From Hymenobacter plasmatis (GTDB lineage Bacteria > Bacteroidota > Bacteroidia > Cytophagales > Hymenobacteraceae): 64,000 bases of DNA. Positions 8,330 to 17,391 of the stretch are shown in pieces (the first letter of the stretch is position 1; each line of letters starts with the position of its first letter). Both the position numbers and the translations under genes were made by a program. Below the pieces are notes generated by a model. That model saw only the letters and a list, made by a program, of their open reading frames with translations, had not been told where the DNA came from and searched no databases. The stretch covers positions 1 to 64,000 of the forward strand of contig NZ_JAJFAW010000026.1 in assembly GCF_020711255.1 (NCBI RefSeq), in the 5' to 3' direction.

Positions 8330-9705
8330 GCCCCCGGCTGGGACACTTTTTGCCCTACTTGCTGCTCCGCCGGCTGCGAGCCGTGGCCTGGCCCGACAGT
8401 GGCGGGGAGCGGGCCGTGTTTCTCCTGATTTTGGTGCTCACGGTGCTTTATGGCGCCGGCTTTGGCCTGTTGCTGAACAGCAGTACCAGGAGCGATAAGG
8501 TAGCCGACCTGCTTCCTGCGCTCCTGATTGGCTTCAATGCCATGCTGCTGGTCTCGGCGCTGCTGATAGATTTTGTGCCCACGCTGCGCCCCGTGGTACG
8601 GGCGGTGCCGGAGCACTTCCCGGTGTCGGCCCGGCTCAATGTGGTGACGGCCTTTTTGCTGGACTTTATCACCCTGCGCCGCCTAACCATCGTGGCGGGT
8701 CTGCTCACGGCGCTGGCGGTGGCCCCGCGCCACGCCCAGGTGCCGGGCTTCGGCTTGCTGCTGGTGCTGGGCGCGGCCACGCTCAGCTTCAACTTCCGCT
8801 TGCTGGTGGCGCTGCGGCGGTGGCGGCACCCGCTGCTGGGGCTGCACGCGGCCAGCCTGCTGCTGATGTGCTGGTGGCTGAGCCAGCCGCAGGGGCCCCA
8901 CCACGCGGCGCTGGGCGTGGGCATGGCGCTGCTGCCCTGGGTGCTGTGGGCAGCGCAGCTGTATTGGCTGGGGCCGTACTTCAGTGCGCGCTACCTGCCG
9001 GCCGAAGCGGGCACGGCGTCGGCCCCCAGCCAGGTACTGGCGCACCTCTCCCCGGAGTGGAAAGTATACGCCCGCAAAGCCTGGCTGCCACTGCTCATGG
9101 GGCTGGTATTCAAAGTGCTGATGGTGGGGGTAGGGGGCTACATGTTGGGCAAAGAAGGCAGAGGCCCGCATATTGGCTTTTTCTCGGTCTTCTTCATGGC
9201 CTTTCAGCCCGCCATCGGCTTTACCTATGTCAACAACAACCTGTTTGGCTTCCTGAGCCCGCTCGTGGGCAACGAATTGCAGCGCCTGGGACTTACCCGG
9301 CGCATCCTTTTGCTCTATGCGCGGCTGGTGGGGCCAGTGGTGTTAGTCGATTGCCTGCTATCGGCCGCCCTGCTGCTGGGCCTGTTTCCGGCCATGCGCT
9401 GGCAGCTGCTGGGGCTGCTGCCGCTGGCTGCCGTGGCGTTTACCAGCGTGGGGCTGTGGGGCAGCCTGTACCAGGCCAAGCCGGTGGTAAAGGCTGTAGA
9501 CTTTGCCAACATGCGCAACAACACGTCTACGCTCATGAGCTTCTGCACCATTGCGTTTGCTATGTTCTTGTATTTCGTGCCGTGGTGGTGGCTGCGCATT
9601 CTGGTGGCCGCGCTGGTGGGGGCCTCGGCATGGTGGCCGATACGGGCTGTGCTGCATAACGACGGCCGCCTGCGGCGGCGCCTGTGGGGCAGCATCGGCT
9701 TGTAA
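8308..9705 (+). CDS. ABC-2 type membrane permease partner
   Basis: This 465-residue protein is strongly hydrophobic with roughly ten to twelve predicted membrane segments and very high Leu/Ala/Trp content. It has no soluble domain of note. The 22-base overlap with the upstream ATPase gene makes it the likely membrane half of the same transporter. No signature motif lets me assign a transport class or cargo. The codon for its first Met lies inside the end of the ATPase frame, so translation is probably coupled. The role as a permease is inferred from hydropathy and context. Confidence 0.8.
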   Translation: MADHPTLSPRLGHFLPYLLLRRLRAVAWPDSGGERAVFLLILVLTVLYGAGFGLLLNSSTRSDKVADLLPALLIGFNAMLLVSALLIDFVPTLRPVVRAVPEHFPVSARLNVVTAFLLDFITLRRLTIVAGLLTALAVAPRHAQVPGFGLLLVLGAATLSFNFRLLVALRRWRHPLLGLHAASLLLMCWWLSQPQGPHHAALGVGMALLPWVLWAAQLYWLGPYFSARYLPAEAGTASAPSQVLAHLSPEWKVYARKAWLPLLMGLVFKVLMVGVGGYMLGKEGRGPHIGFFSVFFMAFQPAIGFTYVNNNLFGFLSPLVGNELQRLGLTRRILLLYARLVGPVVLVDCLLSAALLLGLFPAMRWQLLGLLPLAAVAFTSVGLWGSLYQAKPVVKAVDFANMRNNTSTLMSFCTIAFAMFLYFVPWWWLRILVAALVGASAWWPIRAVLHNDGRLRRRLWGSIGL

Positions 9706-9758
9706 TAAGCGGCCGCTACGGCGTCGGTTTTTCCTGCGACCTTTGCGGCACTAATAGC

Positions 9759-9810
9759 AACGAGGCAAGCTGCGGAAATCAACAATTTCCGTCTGCACTG
9801 CTGCCTCGTT
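9759..9810 (+). promoter_or_regulatory. Structured leader (stem-loop) before prmA
   Basis: An outer 9-bp stem (AACGAGGCA 9759-9767 with TGCCTCGTT 9802-9810) encloses a perfect 7-bp inner stem (CGGAAAT 9773-9779 with ATTTCCG 9785-9791) and a 5-base loop. The structure ends 5 bases before an ATG at 9815 and 22 bases before the ATG at 9833. A possible -7 box, ACCTTTG, lies near 9730. No T-run follows. It may affect translation of prmA. Confidence 0.5.
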
Positions 9811-9832
9811 CGTCATGCGTTATTCCCAATCG

Positions 9833-10663
9833 ATGGATTTTATTGAACTGACCGTTGAAGCCCCGCGCGAGCTGGCCGACATTTTGGTGGCCGAGCTGGC
9901 CGAAGTAGGCTTCGACACCTTTGAAGACAACGACGCCGGCTTCTGTGCCTACACCACCGAAGAGGCTTTCAACCCCGATGCGGTGGAGGAAATCATGGCC
10001 CGCTACTCGGGCATTGGCGACCTGAACCATTCGCACCGCGTCATTACCCGCCAAAACTGGAACGCCGAGTGGGAGAAGAACTTCCAGCCGCTGATTATCG
10101 CCGAGCGCGTGTCGGTGCGGGCCCCGTTTCACCCCAAGCCCGACAACGTGGACTATGACATCGTCATCATGCCGCGCATGTCCTTCGGCACGGGCCACCA
10201 CGAAACCACGGCCCTGATGATAGAAAACCAGCTCGACGTCGACCACAAGGGCCTGCGCGTGCTGGACATGGGCACCGGCACCGGCATCCTGGCCATTATG
10301 GCCGAAATGCTGGGCGCCCGCCACGTCCTGGCCGTCGACACCGAGCCCTGGACGGTGGAAAACGCCCGCGACAACGCCGCCGAAAACCAGTGCCGCACCA
10401 TCGAGTGCCGCCTGGGCGGCGTGGAAACCCTGGCTAGCGAAGCACACTTTGACCTCATTCTGGCCAATATCAACCGCAACGTGCTGCTCGAAGACATGCA
10501 CGAGTATGCCCGCCTGCTGCCCAGCGGCCGCCCCATCCTATTCAGCGGTTTCTACGAAGAAGACCTGCCCAAAATCCAGGATGAGGCGGCTAAGCACGGC
10601 CTCCGCTACCAGCGCCACCGCACGCTGCGCAGCTGGGTGTCAGCCATTTTTGAGAAGGAGTAG
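9833..10663 (+). CDS. prmA: Ribosomal protein L11 methyltransferase
   Basis: PrmA trimethylates ribosomal protein L11 using S-adenosylmethionine. The 276-residue product has an N-terminal substrate-recognition part (MDFIELTVEAP...) and a Rossmann methyltransferase domain with motif I VLDMGTGTGILAI, the acidic ribose-binding residue in VLAVDTEPW, and motif IV LILANINRNVL. The preceding segment MSFGTGHHETT is characteristic of PrmA. I prefer the ATG at 9833, since PrmA proteins usually begin with M(D/E)-(Y/F)-(I/L)-E. An in-frame ATG at 9815 would add six residues and lies directly after a stem-loop. A palindromic repeat follows the gene. Confidence 0.95.
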   Translation: MDFIELTVEAPRELADILVAELAEVGFDTFEDNDAGFCAYTTEEAFNPDAVEEIMARYSGIGDLNHSHRVITRQNWNAEWEKNFQPLIIAERVSVRAPFHPKPDNVDYDIVIMPRMSFGTGHHETTALMIENQLDVDHKGLRVLDMGTGTGILAIMAEMLGARHVLAVDTEPWTVENARDNAAENQCRTIECRLGGVETLASEAHFDLILANINRNVLLEDMHEYARLLPSGRPILFSGFYEEDLPKIQDEAAKHGLRYQRHRTLRSWVSAIFEKE

Positions 10664-10707
10664 GGGCAAACCTCGCCTGGGTATTGAAACCACAAGAGTA
10701 TCTCAAT

Positions 10708-10840
10708 CGCCTGTCATGCAGAGCGCAGCGAAGCATCTTATCAGGTTCGAACGAATCGTTCGCACCTGATAAGATGCTTCGCTGCGCTCTGCATGACAGG
10801 CGTATGTGGTAAAGATGCTTTGCTGCGCCCTGCATGACGT
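10708..10840. repeat. Palindromic intergenic repeat copy 1, plus half copy
   Basis: Arms 10708-10746 and 10764-10802 are 39-base exact reverse complements. The arms carry GTCATGCAGAGCGCAGCG and AAGCATCTTATCAGG, and the short loop is itself nearly palindromic. A further degraded right arm follows at 10812-10840. It lies between the convergent prmA and LacI-family genes and could fold into a very stable hairpin. Confidence 0.9.
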
Positions 10841-10890
10841 CCTGCCTTTTAGCTCAATTCTAGCTAAATACCCAATCGCATAGACTGCCG

Positions 10891-11922
10891 CTACGAAACC
10901 AGCTTGGGCAGTGCCCGCGACGACTCGCGAACCACCAGCGTGGTGGGCAGCTTCATGGTGCTGGGCCCGGTGCTCTTATGCTTGCGCTCGATTTGCTCGA
11001 TGAGGCGCTCGGCGGCGAGCTGGCCGATTTCCTGGGCTGGCTGGGTCACGGTGCTCAGGGGCGGGTTGAGCAGGTGGGCCGATTGGGAATTGGTGAAGCT
11101 GAGCAGCCCAACCTGGCCGGGAATGTCGACGCCGCGCTCGCGCAGGGCCGCGAGGCAGCCCAGGGCCAGCCGGTCGCTGGCCGTGAAAAACGCATCGGGC
11201 GGGGGCGAAAGGGCCAGCAGCTCATCCACGAGCGGGCCGGCCTCGTCGGGGCCGAAGGTGCCGTAGCGCACCAGGTTTTCGTCGAAGGGCACGCCGTATT
11301 GCTCCAGGGCGGCGCGGTAGCCAGCCAGCCGCTCCTGCGTGATGCTCAGGTAGGGCGGAATGGTGAGGTGGGCAATGCGGCGCCGGCCGGTTTGGAGCAG
11401 GTGCGAGGTAGCGGCGTAGGCCCCGCCGAAGTTGTCGGCTACCACCTGCGTCACAGCTAGTTCGGCGGCCACGCGGTCGAACAGCACCAGCGGCATGCCC
11501 TGGTCAATCAGCGCCTGCAGGTGCGACACGTTGGAGGTTTCGCTGGACAGCGAGAGCAGCAGCCCGTCGACGCGACGCGATACGGCCTGCTGAATATTGG
11601 CCAGTTCGCGCTCGTACGACTCGTGCGTCTGGAAGATGATGACGTGGTAGCCGCGATTGTAGGCAATGGCCTCGATGCCGTTGATGGCCTGCGAAAAGAA
11701 GTTGTTCGCAATCTGGGGCACAATCACGGCCAGGGCCTTACTGCTGTTGCCCTTCAAACTCAGGGCAATGGGATTGGGCCGGTAGTTGAGCCGCTCGGCG
11801 TATTCCATCACCAGCCGCTTGGTTTCGGGGCTGATTTCGTAACTGTCGCGCAACGCCCGCGACACTGTCGAGGTCGACAGGTTCAGGGCGTGCGCAATAT
11901 CCTTGATGGTGACGGGGTCCAA
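10891..11922 (-). CDS. LacI/GalR-family transcriptional regulator
   Basis: This 343-residue regulator has an N-terminal helix-turn-helix (VTIKDIAHALNLSTSTVSRA) and the hinge helix pattern YRPNPIALSLKG. A periplasmic-binding-protein-like sensor domain runs from about residue 60 (LAVIVPQIANNFF, VDGLLLSLS, PLVLFDR, GRRRIAHLT, DAFFTASDRLALG). It faces away from, and sits at the head of, the pectin locus. LacI-type operator-like sites occur before four pectin transcription units, and a perfect palindrome with a CpG centre (12009-12026) lies 95 bases before its own start. I infer that it controls pectin or galacturonate genes and itself. The inducer is unknown; a pathway intermediate such as 2-keto-3-deoxygluconate is a reasonable guess. 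Confidence 0.93.
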   Translation of the reverse strand: MDPVTIKDIAHALNLSTSTVSRALRDSYEISPETKRLVMEYAERLNYRPNPIALSLKGNSSKALAVIVPQIANNFFSQAINGIEAIAYNRGYHVIIFQTHESYERELANIQQAVSRRVDGLLLSLSSETSNVSHLQALIDQGMPLVLFDRVAAELAVTQVVADNFGGAYAATSHLLQTGRRRIAHLTIPPYLSITQERLAGYRAALEQYGVPFDENLVRYGTFGPDEAGPLVDELLALSPPPDAFFTASDRLALGCLAALRERGVDIPGQVGLLSFTNSQSAHLLNPPLSTVTQPAQEIGQLAAERLIEQIERKHKSTGPSTMKLPTTLVVRESSRALPKLVS

Positions 11923-12260
11923 GCGCTTTGACTAAGAAAGGAGAATAAATAGCCGCAGCCGGCTCAACTAAATTACTGGATTACGGGCTCGAATGGTTCC
12001 GAAGCAGCAGCCCAACCGGTTGGGCTACTGGCAGCAGCGGCGGCCGCTGCAGGAAATCTTTCGGAGCTTAATCCATTACAAGAGTAGCTAATTCTGGCTA
12101 AATAGAAACGGCCCTAGCGTTTCCGACGGTCCGCACGCGACCGAAACAGCTCAAGTCCCCAGAGGCATGGCGCGCGGGGTTCATGGTGTCACCATCTTTG
12201 TGCAGTAATCTTACGGTTGGGCTAAGTATTAAAGCCAACTGTTTTCGACAGCCTGCAAAG
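11923..12260. other. Divergent intergenic region (338 bases)
   Basis: This region separates the LacI-family gene from the TonB-plug protein gene. Apart from the palindrome at 12009-12026 it contains GAGTAGCTAATTCTGG (12085-12100), similar to the sequence after 10850. CATCTTTG near 12190 is a weak -7 box candidate for the rightward gene. I see no open reading frame or RNA gene. Confidence 0.4.
12009..12026. promoter_or_regulatory. Perfect palindrome, possible LacI-family operator
   Basis: AGCCCAACCGGTTGGGCT is a perfect 18-base palindrome with the central CpG expected of LacI/GalR sites. It matches six of the eight fixed positions in GnAAnCGnTTnC. The centre is 95 bases before the LacI-family start codon, suggesting autoregulation. 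It differs from the CGGNAACGRTTGCG sites, so another factor is possible. Confidence 0.35.
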
Positions 12261-14771
12261 ATGAAATTAGTGCGCGTGCAAAAAGGAATGCTGGCGGCCC
12301 TGCTGGCCGTTGGATTGGTGCTCACCGCCTTTCGCCAGCGGCCCGCCGAGGAAGGCCTGATGGAGCGCATCGCGCGCCAGGTGGGCGAGTTCTACGCGGC
12401 GGCCCGGGGCGAAAAAGCCTACCTCCACCTCGACCGCCCGGTGTACGGCACCGGCGAAACCATCTGGTTCAGCGCCTACGTCGTCGACGCCTCGCGGCAC
12501 CAGCTCGATTCCCTCAACCAGGTGCTGCACGTCGACCTGGTTTCGCCCGAGCACAAGGTGGTGGCCCGCCGCACCCTGCTGCTGCAAGGCGGCCGCGCCA
12601 GCGGCGACCTCGACATTGCCGATTCGCTGGCCGCCGGCACCTACGTGCTGCGCGCCTACACCAACTGGATGCGCAACGCCGGCGATAATTTCGTGTACAG
12701 CCGCCGCCTGAGCATCTGGCCCGCCTCGCCCATTGGCCCCCAGGAACCCAGCGCCGAAACCACTGCGGCCCGCAAACCCAAAGGCGGCAGCGCGGCCGCC
12801 GGCAAACCCGACGTGCAGTTTTTCGCCGAAGGCGGCTACCTCGTGGAGGGCTTGCCGGGCGTGGTGGCCTGCAAAGCCACCGATGCCAGCGGCCGGGGCA
12901 TTGCCGTGCGCGGCCAGATTCTAACCGCGCAAAACACCGTGGTGACCACCTATAGCAGCCGCCACGCGGGCATGGGCCGCTTTGCCCTGGTGCCCGCCGC
13001 CGGCCAGCGCTACCACGCCCGTATCACGCTGCCCGACGGCAGTACCGCCGACTATCCTTTGCCCGTGCCGCAGCCCAGCGGCTACACCCTGCACGTGGTA
13101 GAAAACGCCCAGGAATTTCTGGTAGAAGCCCGTTACCGGGGCGCTGCCGGGGCGCCCGCGCCTGGCCCTGTGCACCTGCTCACGCAAGTGCGGGGCGTGG
13201 TGGCCTACCCGGCGGCGCGCCCGCTGGTGGGCGATGCGCCGGCCGTGTGGCGCATGCCGAAGAAAAATTACCCCAATGGCATTGTACACTTCACCTTGTT
13301 TGATGCCCAGGGCACGCCGCGCTGCGAGCGGCTGGCCTTTGTGCTAAACGGCCCGGCCGCGCTGAAGGTCACCATCACGCCTGACCAGCCCACCTACGGG
13401 GCCCACGCGCCGGTGCAGCTCACCGTGCGCGTAGCCGATGCCGCGGGCCTGCCGGTGCAAGCCAACTTGTCGGTGGCCGTGAGCGACGCCGGGCTGAGCG
13501 CCCTCGACCCCAACGCCGAAACCATTGCCTCGAATCTGCTGCTGACTTCTGACCTGGTGGGCTACGTCGACACCCCCGGCTATTACTTCCGGGAGCAGTC
13601 GGCCGCCACGGCCCAGGCCCTCGACGACCTGCTGCTGACGCAGGGCTGGCGGCGGTTTGTGTGGAAGGAGGTGCTGGCCGGTAAGCCCGCGCCCGTCGTC
13701 TTTTTACCCGAGCAAAACATCTCCCTCACCGGGCAGGTGGTGAGCGCGCAGGGCAACCGCCCCATTGCCAACAGCCAGCTCACCTTCCTGCAAATGAAGC
13801 CGGCCAAAAACGTGGCCACGGCCACCACCGACGCTGAGGGCCGCTTCACGTTCTCGGCGTTCACGCTGCGCGATACGGCCGTGATTACCCTGCAGGCGCG
13901 GCGCTCGCAGGGTGGTTCCAACGTCCTCATCCGGCCCGATGCCGGCCCGGTGCCGAGCACGCAGCCTTTGCCTGCGCTGCCGTCGTTGGCTACAGCGCCA
14001 GCCGGCGTGGCCGCCTTTGTGCGCCGCAGCCGCCAGGCCCAGGCCGCCGACCTGGACCTGCACCCCGAGAAGGCCGTGCGCAACATCAACCTGGGCAACG
14101 TATCGGTGACGGCCAAGCGGGAAACCGTGCCGCGCGATGACCCGCGCCGTTTATATGGAGCCACTGGGGGCACGGTGATTGATTTCGCCAACATGCCGGA
14201 AGCGAAGTCGGGTATGTCGGTGCTGCAGCTGCTGCAGGGGCGCGTGGCCGGCCTCACCATCAGCGGCAACCCGCCGAACATGACGGCGCAAATCCGGGGG
14301 GCGGGCACGCCGCTGTTTATTCTGGATGGTCAGCGGGTCGATATCGACTTTATCAGTTCGCTGCAGTCTTCCGATATCGAATCGGTGGAAGTCTTCAAGG
14401 GAGTGGAAGCGGCCATCTTCGGCGGCAGCGGCGGAGCCATTGCCATCTACACCAAGCGCGCCAACCCCAAGTACAAGGGCGCTGATTTGGCCCCGTCTCC
14501 CGGCATTGCGACCGTGAAGGTGCCGGGCTTCTACCAGGCCCGCGAGTTTTACCAGCCCCGCTACAACGCCCTGCTCACCAACCCGCCCGCCGACCCGCGC
14601 ACCAGCACCCTGTACTGGAACCCCACCGTGCGAACCAATGCGCGCGGCGAGGCCGAGCTGCACTTCTTCACCGCCGATGGCAGCGGCACTTTCCAGGCCG
14701 TGGCCGAGGGCCTCAGCCTGGGCGGGCTGCCGGCGCAAGGCACGGGCACCGTGGTGGTTCGGGGGAAGTAG
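12261..14771 (+). CDS. MG2-like / TonB-plug domain protein without a barrel
   Basis: The 836-residue exported protein begins with a signal anchor (GMLAALLAVGLVLTAF). It has macroglobulin MG2-like sequence near residue 50 (AYLHLDRPVYGTGETIWFSA), further beta-sandwich repeats, and a carboxypeptidase-regulatory-like segment. It ends with a TonB-receptor plug (QLLQGRVAGLTISG, PLFILDGQ, DIESVEVFKGVEAAIFG, GAIAIYTKR). No outer-membrane barrel follows the plug. Such proteins are common in Bacteroidota and have no established function. The ATG at 12261 is chosen because it directly precedes the signal sequence. It is divergent from the LacI-family gene and may belong to the locus, but its link to pectin is inference only. 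Confidence 0.85.
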   Translation: MKLVRVQKGMLAALLAVGLVLTAFRQRPAEEGLMERIARQVGEFYAAARGEKAYLHLDRPVYGTGETIWFSAYVVDASRHQLDSLNQVLHVDLVSPEHKVVARRTLLLQGGRASGDLDIADSLAAGTYVLRAYTNWMRNAGDNFVYSRRLSIWPASPIGPQEPSAETTAARKPKGGSAAAGKPDVQFFAEGGYLVEGLPGVVACKATDASGRGIAVRGQILTAQNTVVTTYSSRHAGMGRFALVPAAGQRYHARITLPDGSTADYPLPVPQPSGYTLHVVENAQEFLVEARYRGAAGAPAPGPVHLLTQVRGVVAYPAARPLVGDAPAVWRMPKKNYPNGIVHFTLFDAQGTPRCERLAFVLNGPAALKVTITPDQPTYGAHAPVQLTVRVADAAGLPVQANLSVAVSDAGLSALDPNAETIASNLLLTSDLVGYVDTPGYYFREQSAATAQALDDLLLTQGWRRFVWKEVLAGKPAPVVFLPEQNISLTGQVVSAQGNRPIANSQLTFLQMKPAKNVATATTDAEGRFTFSAFTLRDTAVITLQARRSQGGSNVLIRPDAGPVPSTQPLPALPSLATAPAGVAAFVRRSRQAQAADLDLHPEKAVRNINLGNVSVTAKRETVPRDDPRRLYGATGGTVIDFANMPEAKSGMSVLQLLQGRVAGLTISGNPPNMTAQIRGAGTPLFILDGQRVDIDFISSLQSSDIESVEVFKGVEAAIFGGSGGAIAIYTKRANPKYKGADLAPSPGIATVKVPGFYQAREFYQPRYNALLTNPPADPRTSTLYWNPTVRTNARGEAELHFFTADGSGTFQAVAEGLSLGGLPAQGTGTVVVRGK

Positions 14772-14844
14772 GCTGAGGAGCCTTAGGTTGAGCTAGCTTG
14801 CGTAAAAGGCCAGGAGGTTGAGCTGCCGGTGGCGCAGATGAGAA

Positions 14845-14870
14845 CGTTCCCGGCAACGATTGCGCAAAAA
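14845..14870 (+). promoter_or_regulatory. LacI-type operator candidate A (before CE12-GH28 gene)
   Basis: The block contains CGGCAACGATTGCG and agrees with candidate B (26886-26911) at 25 of 26 bases. Read on the minus strand it gives GCAATCGTTGCC, which matches seven of eight fixed positions of the LacI/GalR pattern GnAAnCGnTTnC. The CpG centre is 139 bases before the start codon at 14997. Confidence 0.55.
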
Positions 14871-14996
14871 AAAGCGCCTCTCTGCCTCGCAGGAAGGGCC
14901 TATCGGCTCAGAGTTGGCCTAATATTGTTAGGGCGATACTGCCTTCACTCCCTTGGGCTCACTCGCCGGGGCGGGTGCAACCTTTCCTTTCGTGCG

Positions 14997-17360
14997 ATGA
15001 AATCAACTTTGGTATTACTGCTGGCCGGGCTGGCGGCTTTCCTCATGCTGGCCTTTGGGCCGGCGGCCGAGCCGAAAACGCAGATTTTCCTGGTGGGCGA
15101 CTCCACCATGGCCGACAAGGCCGACCTCACTAAGCCCGAGCGCGGCTGGGGCATGGAGTTCGGCCAGTTTTTCGACGGCAGCGTGGTTATCCGCAACACT
15201 GCCATGAACGGGCGCAGCACCAAGAGCTTCCTGCGCGAAGGCCGTTGGGCCAAGGTACTCGAAGGCCTCAAGCCCGGCGACTGGGTGTTTATCCAGTTTG
15301 GTCACAACGACGAGAAAGTGGAGGACAGCACCCGCTCGGCCCCGGCCCAGACGCTGTACCGTCAGCTCCTCACCAAGTTTGTGCAGGAAGCCAAGCAGAA
15401 AGGCGCTAACCCCGTGCTGCTCACGCCCGTGGGCCGCCGCTTCTTCGATGAGGCCGGCAAGCGCAAAGACGACCACGGCGAATACCCCGGTGTGGTGCGC
15501 GAGGTGGCCAAGGCCCAGAAAGTGCCGCTGATTGACTTGCACGAAAAAAGCTGGGCCATGTACTCGCAGCTGGGCGAGCAGGGGTCGCGGCCGCTATTCT
15601 GGTCGTACCTCAACGGCTACTATCAGCCCAACCCGGTGCCGCCCGCCAAGAACGACAACACCCACTTTTCGGAGTACGGCGCCACCCGCGTAGCTCAACT
15701 CGTGGCCCAGAGCGTGAAGGAGCAGAACCTGGCCCTGGCCAGCCACCTGAGCCGCGCGCCCTTCGATGGCAAGTACCTGTTTGACCTGCCCGTGGTGCTG
15801 GAGCCGATGTTCAAAAAGGACACCTTCAACATTGCCAAATACGGTGCCGTGGCCGACGGCCAGACCCTAAACACCGAAGCCTTTCGCAAAGCCGTTGATG
15901 CGTGCGCGGTAAACGGCGGCACGGTGCTGGTGCCCCGCGGCCTGTGGCTCACCGGCCCCATTGTGCTGAAAAATAACGTGAACCTGCACCTAGCCACCGG
16001 CGCCTTGGTGCAGTTCACGGCCGACCGCAGCCAGTACCCGCTGATTAAAACCACCTGGGAAGGGGAGGAGGCCATTCGCAGCCAAGCCCCCATTTCGGGC
16101 GTGGACTTGACCAACATTGCCATCACCGGCAACGGCATCTTTGATGGAGCCGGCGACGCGTGGCGCCCGGTGAAGAAAAACAAGCTCAACGAGACGCAGT
16201 GGCAGAAGCTGGTGGCCTCGGGCGGCGTGCTCTCCGACAAGAAGGACTACTGGTACCCATCGGCCGGCTCGATGAAGGGCAACCTGCTGGCTACGGCCGG
16301 CACGCCCCGCAAGAGCCTCGACCCGAAGGACTTCGACGACATTCGCGACTTTCTGCGGCCCAACATGCTGAGCCTGACGCGCTGCAAGCAGATTCTGCTG
16401 GAGGGCTTCACCATCCAGAATTCCCCAGCCTGGACCATTCACCCGCTGCTGTGCGAAAACATCACGCTGCGCAACGTGACGGCCAAAAACCCCTGGTACG
16501 GCCAAAATACCGACGCGCTGGACCTGGAATCTTGCCGGACAGGCGTGGTGGAAGGCTGCACGTTTGACGTGGGCGACGACGGCATCTGCATCAAGAGCGG
16601 CCGCGACGAGCAGGGCCGCAAGCGCGGCGTGCCCACCGAAAACTTCATCGTGCGCGATACCAAAGTGTACCACGCCCACGGCGGCTTCGTGATTGGCTCC
16701 GAAATGTCGGGCGGTGCCCGCAACCTGTACGTGTACAACTGCACTTTCATGGGCACCGACGTGGGCCTGCGCTTCAAGACGGCCCGCGGCCGCGGCGGCG
16801 TGGTCGAGAACATCTTCGTCGACGGCGTGGACATGACCGACATTGCCGGCGAGGCCATTCTGTTCGACATGTACTACGCCGCCAAGGACCCCGTGCCGCT
16901 GGCCGGCGAAAGCACCGCGCCCCCCGTGATAGCCGCGCAGCCGCTGAACGAGGGCACGCCCCAGTTCAAGGGCTTCCGTATCCGCAACGTGACGTGCAAA
17001 GGCGCCACGACCGGCATTCTGGTGCGCGGCCTGCCGGAAATGAGCATCAAGGACATCAGCATTGAAAACGCGGTGCTGGAAAGCAAAAAAGGCCTGGTGT
17101 GCCAGGAAGCCGAGAACATCCGCCTGAAAAACGTGACCCTGCTCTCGACCGAAACCGCACCTGTGATGGAAGTTCAAAACAGCCACAACATCGCGCTGGA
17201 CGGCATCCACTACACCAAAGGCGCCGAGTTGCTGATGCGCGTGACCGGCGACCGCAGCAAAGACATCCGCTTGACCAATACCAACACCAAGCTGGCGAAA
17301 AAAGACGTGGAACTGGGCCAGAAAGTGGCAAAGAAAGCCGTGGTTTTTGCCAAGCGTTAG
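14997..17360 (+). CDS. Rhamnogalacturonan acetylesterase-polygalacturonase fusion (CE12-GH28)
   Basis: This secreted protein of 787 residues joins two pectin enzymes. After the signal peptide, residues about 28-265 form an SGNH esterase of the CE12 type, with GDSTM (Ser37), FGHNDE (Asn104) and DNTHF (Asp220, His223). From about 275 (DTFNIAKYGAVADG) to the end is a GH28 right-handed beta-helix. It carries NTDALDLES, VGDDGICIKSG (about 524-534), HGGFVIGSEMSGG (about 561) and LRFKTARGRGG. CE12 removes acetyl groups from rhamnogalacturonan and GH28 hydrolyses galacturonan backbones, so the fusion would deacetylate and cut in one protein. I chose ATG 14997 because the signal peptide begins there. 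Operator candidate A lies upstream. The substrate could be homo- or rhamnogalacturonan. Confidence 0.93.
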   Translation: MKSTLVLLLAGLAAFLMLAFGPAAEPKTQIFLVGDSTMADKADLTKPERGWGMEFGQFFDGSVVIRNTAMNGRSTKSFLREGRWAKVLEGLKPGDWVFIQFGHNDEKVEDSTRSAPAQTLYRQLLTKFVQEAKQKGANPVLLTPVGRRFFDEAGKRKDDHGEYPGVVREVAKAQKVPLIDLHEKSWAMYSQLGEQGSRPLFWSYLNGYYQPNPVPPAKNDNTHFSEYGATRVAQLVAQSVKEQNLALASHLSRAPFDGKYLFDLPVVLEPMFKKDTFNIAKYGAVADGQTLNTEAFRKAVDACAVNGGTVLVPRGLWLTGPIVLKNNVNLHLATGALVQFTADRSQYPLIKTTWEGEEAIRSQAPISGVDLTNIAITGNGIFDGAGDAWRPVKKNKLNETQWQKLVASGGVLSDKKDYWYPSAGSMKGNLLATAGTPRKSLDPKDFDDIRDFLRPNMLSLTRCKQILLEGFTIQNSPAWTIHPLLCENITLRNVTAKNPWYGQNTDALDLESCRTGVVEGCTFDVGDDGICIKSGRDEQGRKRGVPTENFIVRDTKVYHAHGGFVIGSEMSGGARNLYVYNCTFMGTDVGLRFKTARGRGGVVENIFVDGVDMTDIAGEAILFDMYYAAKDPVPLAGESTAPPVIAAQPLNEGTPQFKGFRIRNVTCKGATTGILVRGLPEMSIKDISIENAVLESKKGLVCQEAENIRLKNVTLLSTETAPVMEVQNSHNIALDGIHYTKGAELLMRVTGDRSKDIRLTNTNTKLAKKDVELGQKVAKKAVVFAKR

Positions 17361-17391
17361 GCACCGCCTTGGGCTAATTTTTTAAATAAAG

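Noticed and set aside
12235-12250. CCAACTGTTTTC before the plug protein gene as a further LacI-type site
   Set aside because: It lacks the central CpG and is only 15-25 bases from the start codon, unlike the other candidates.
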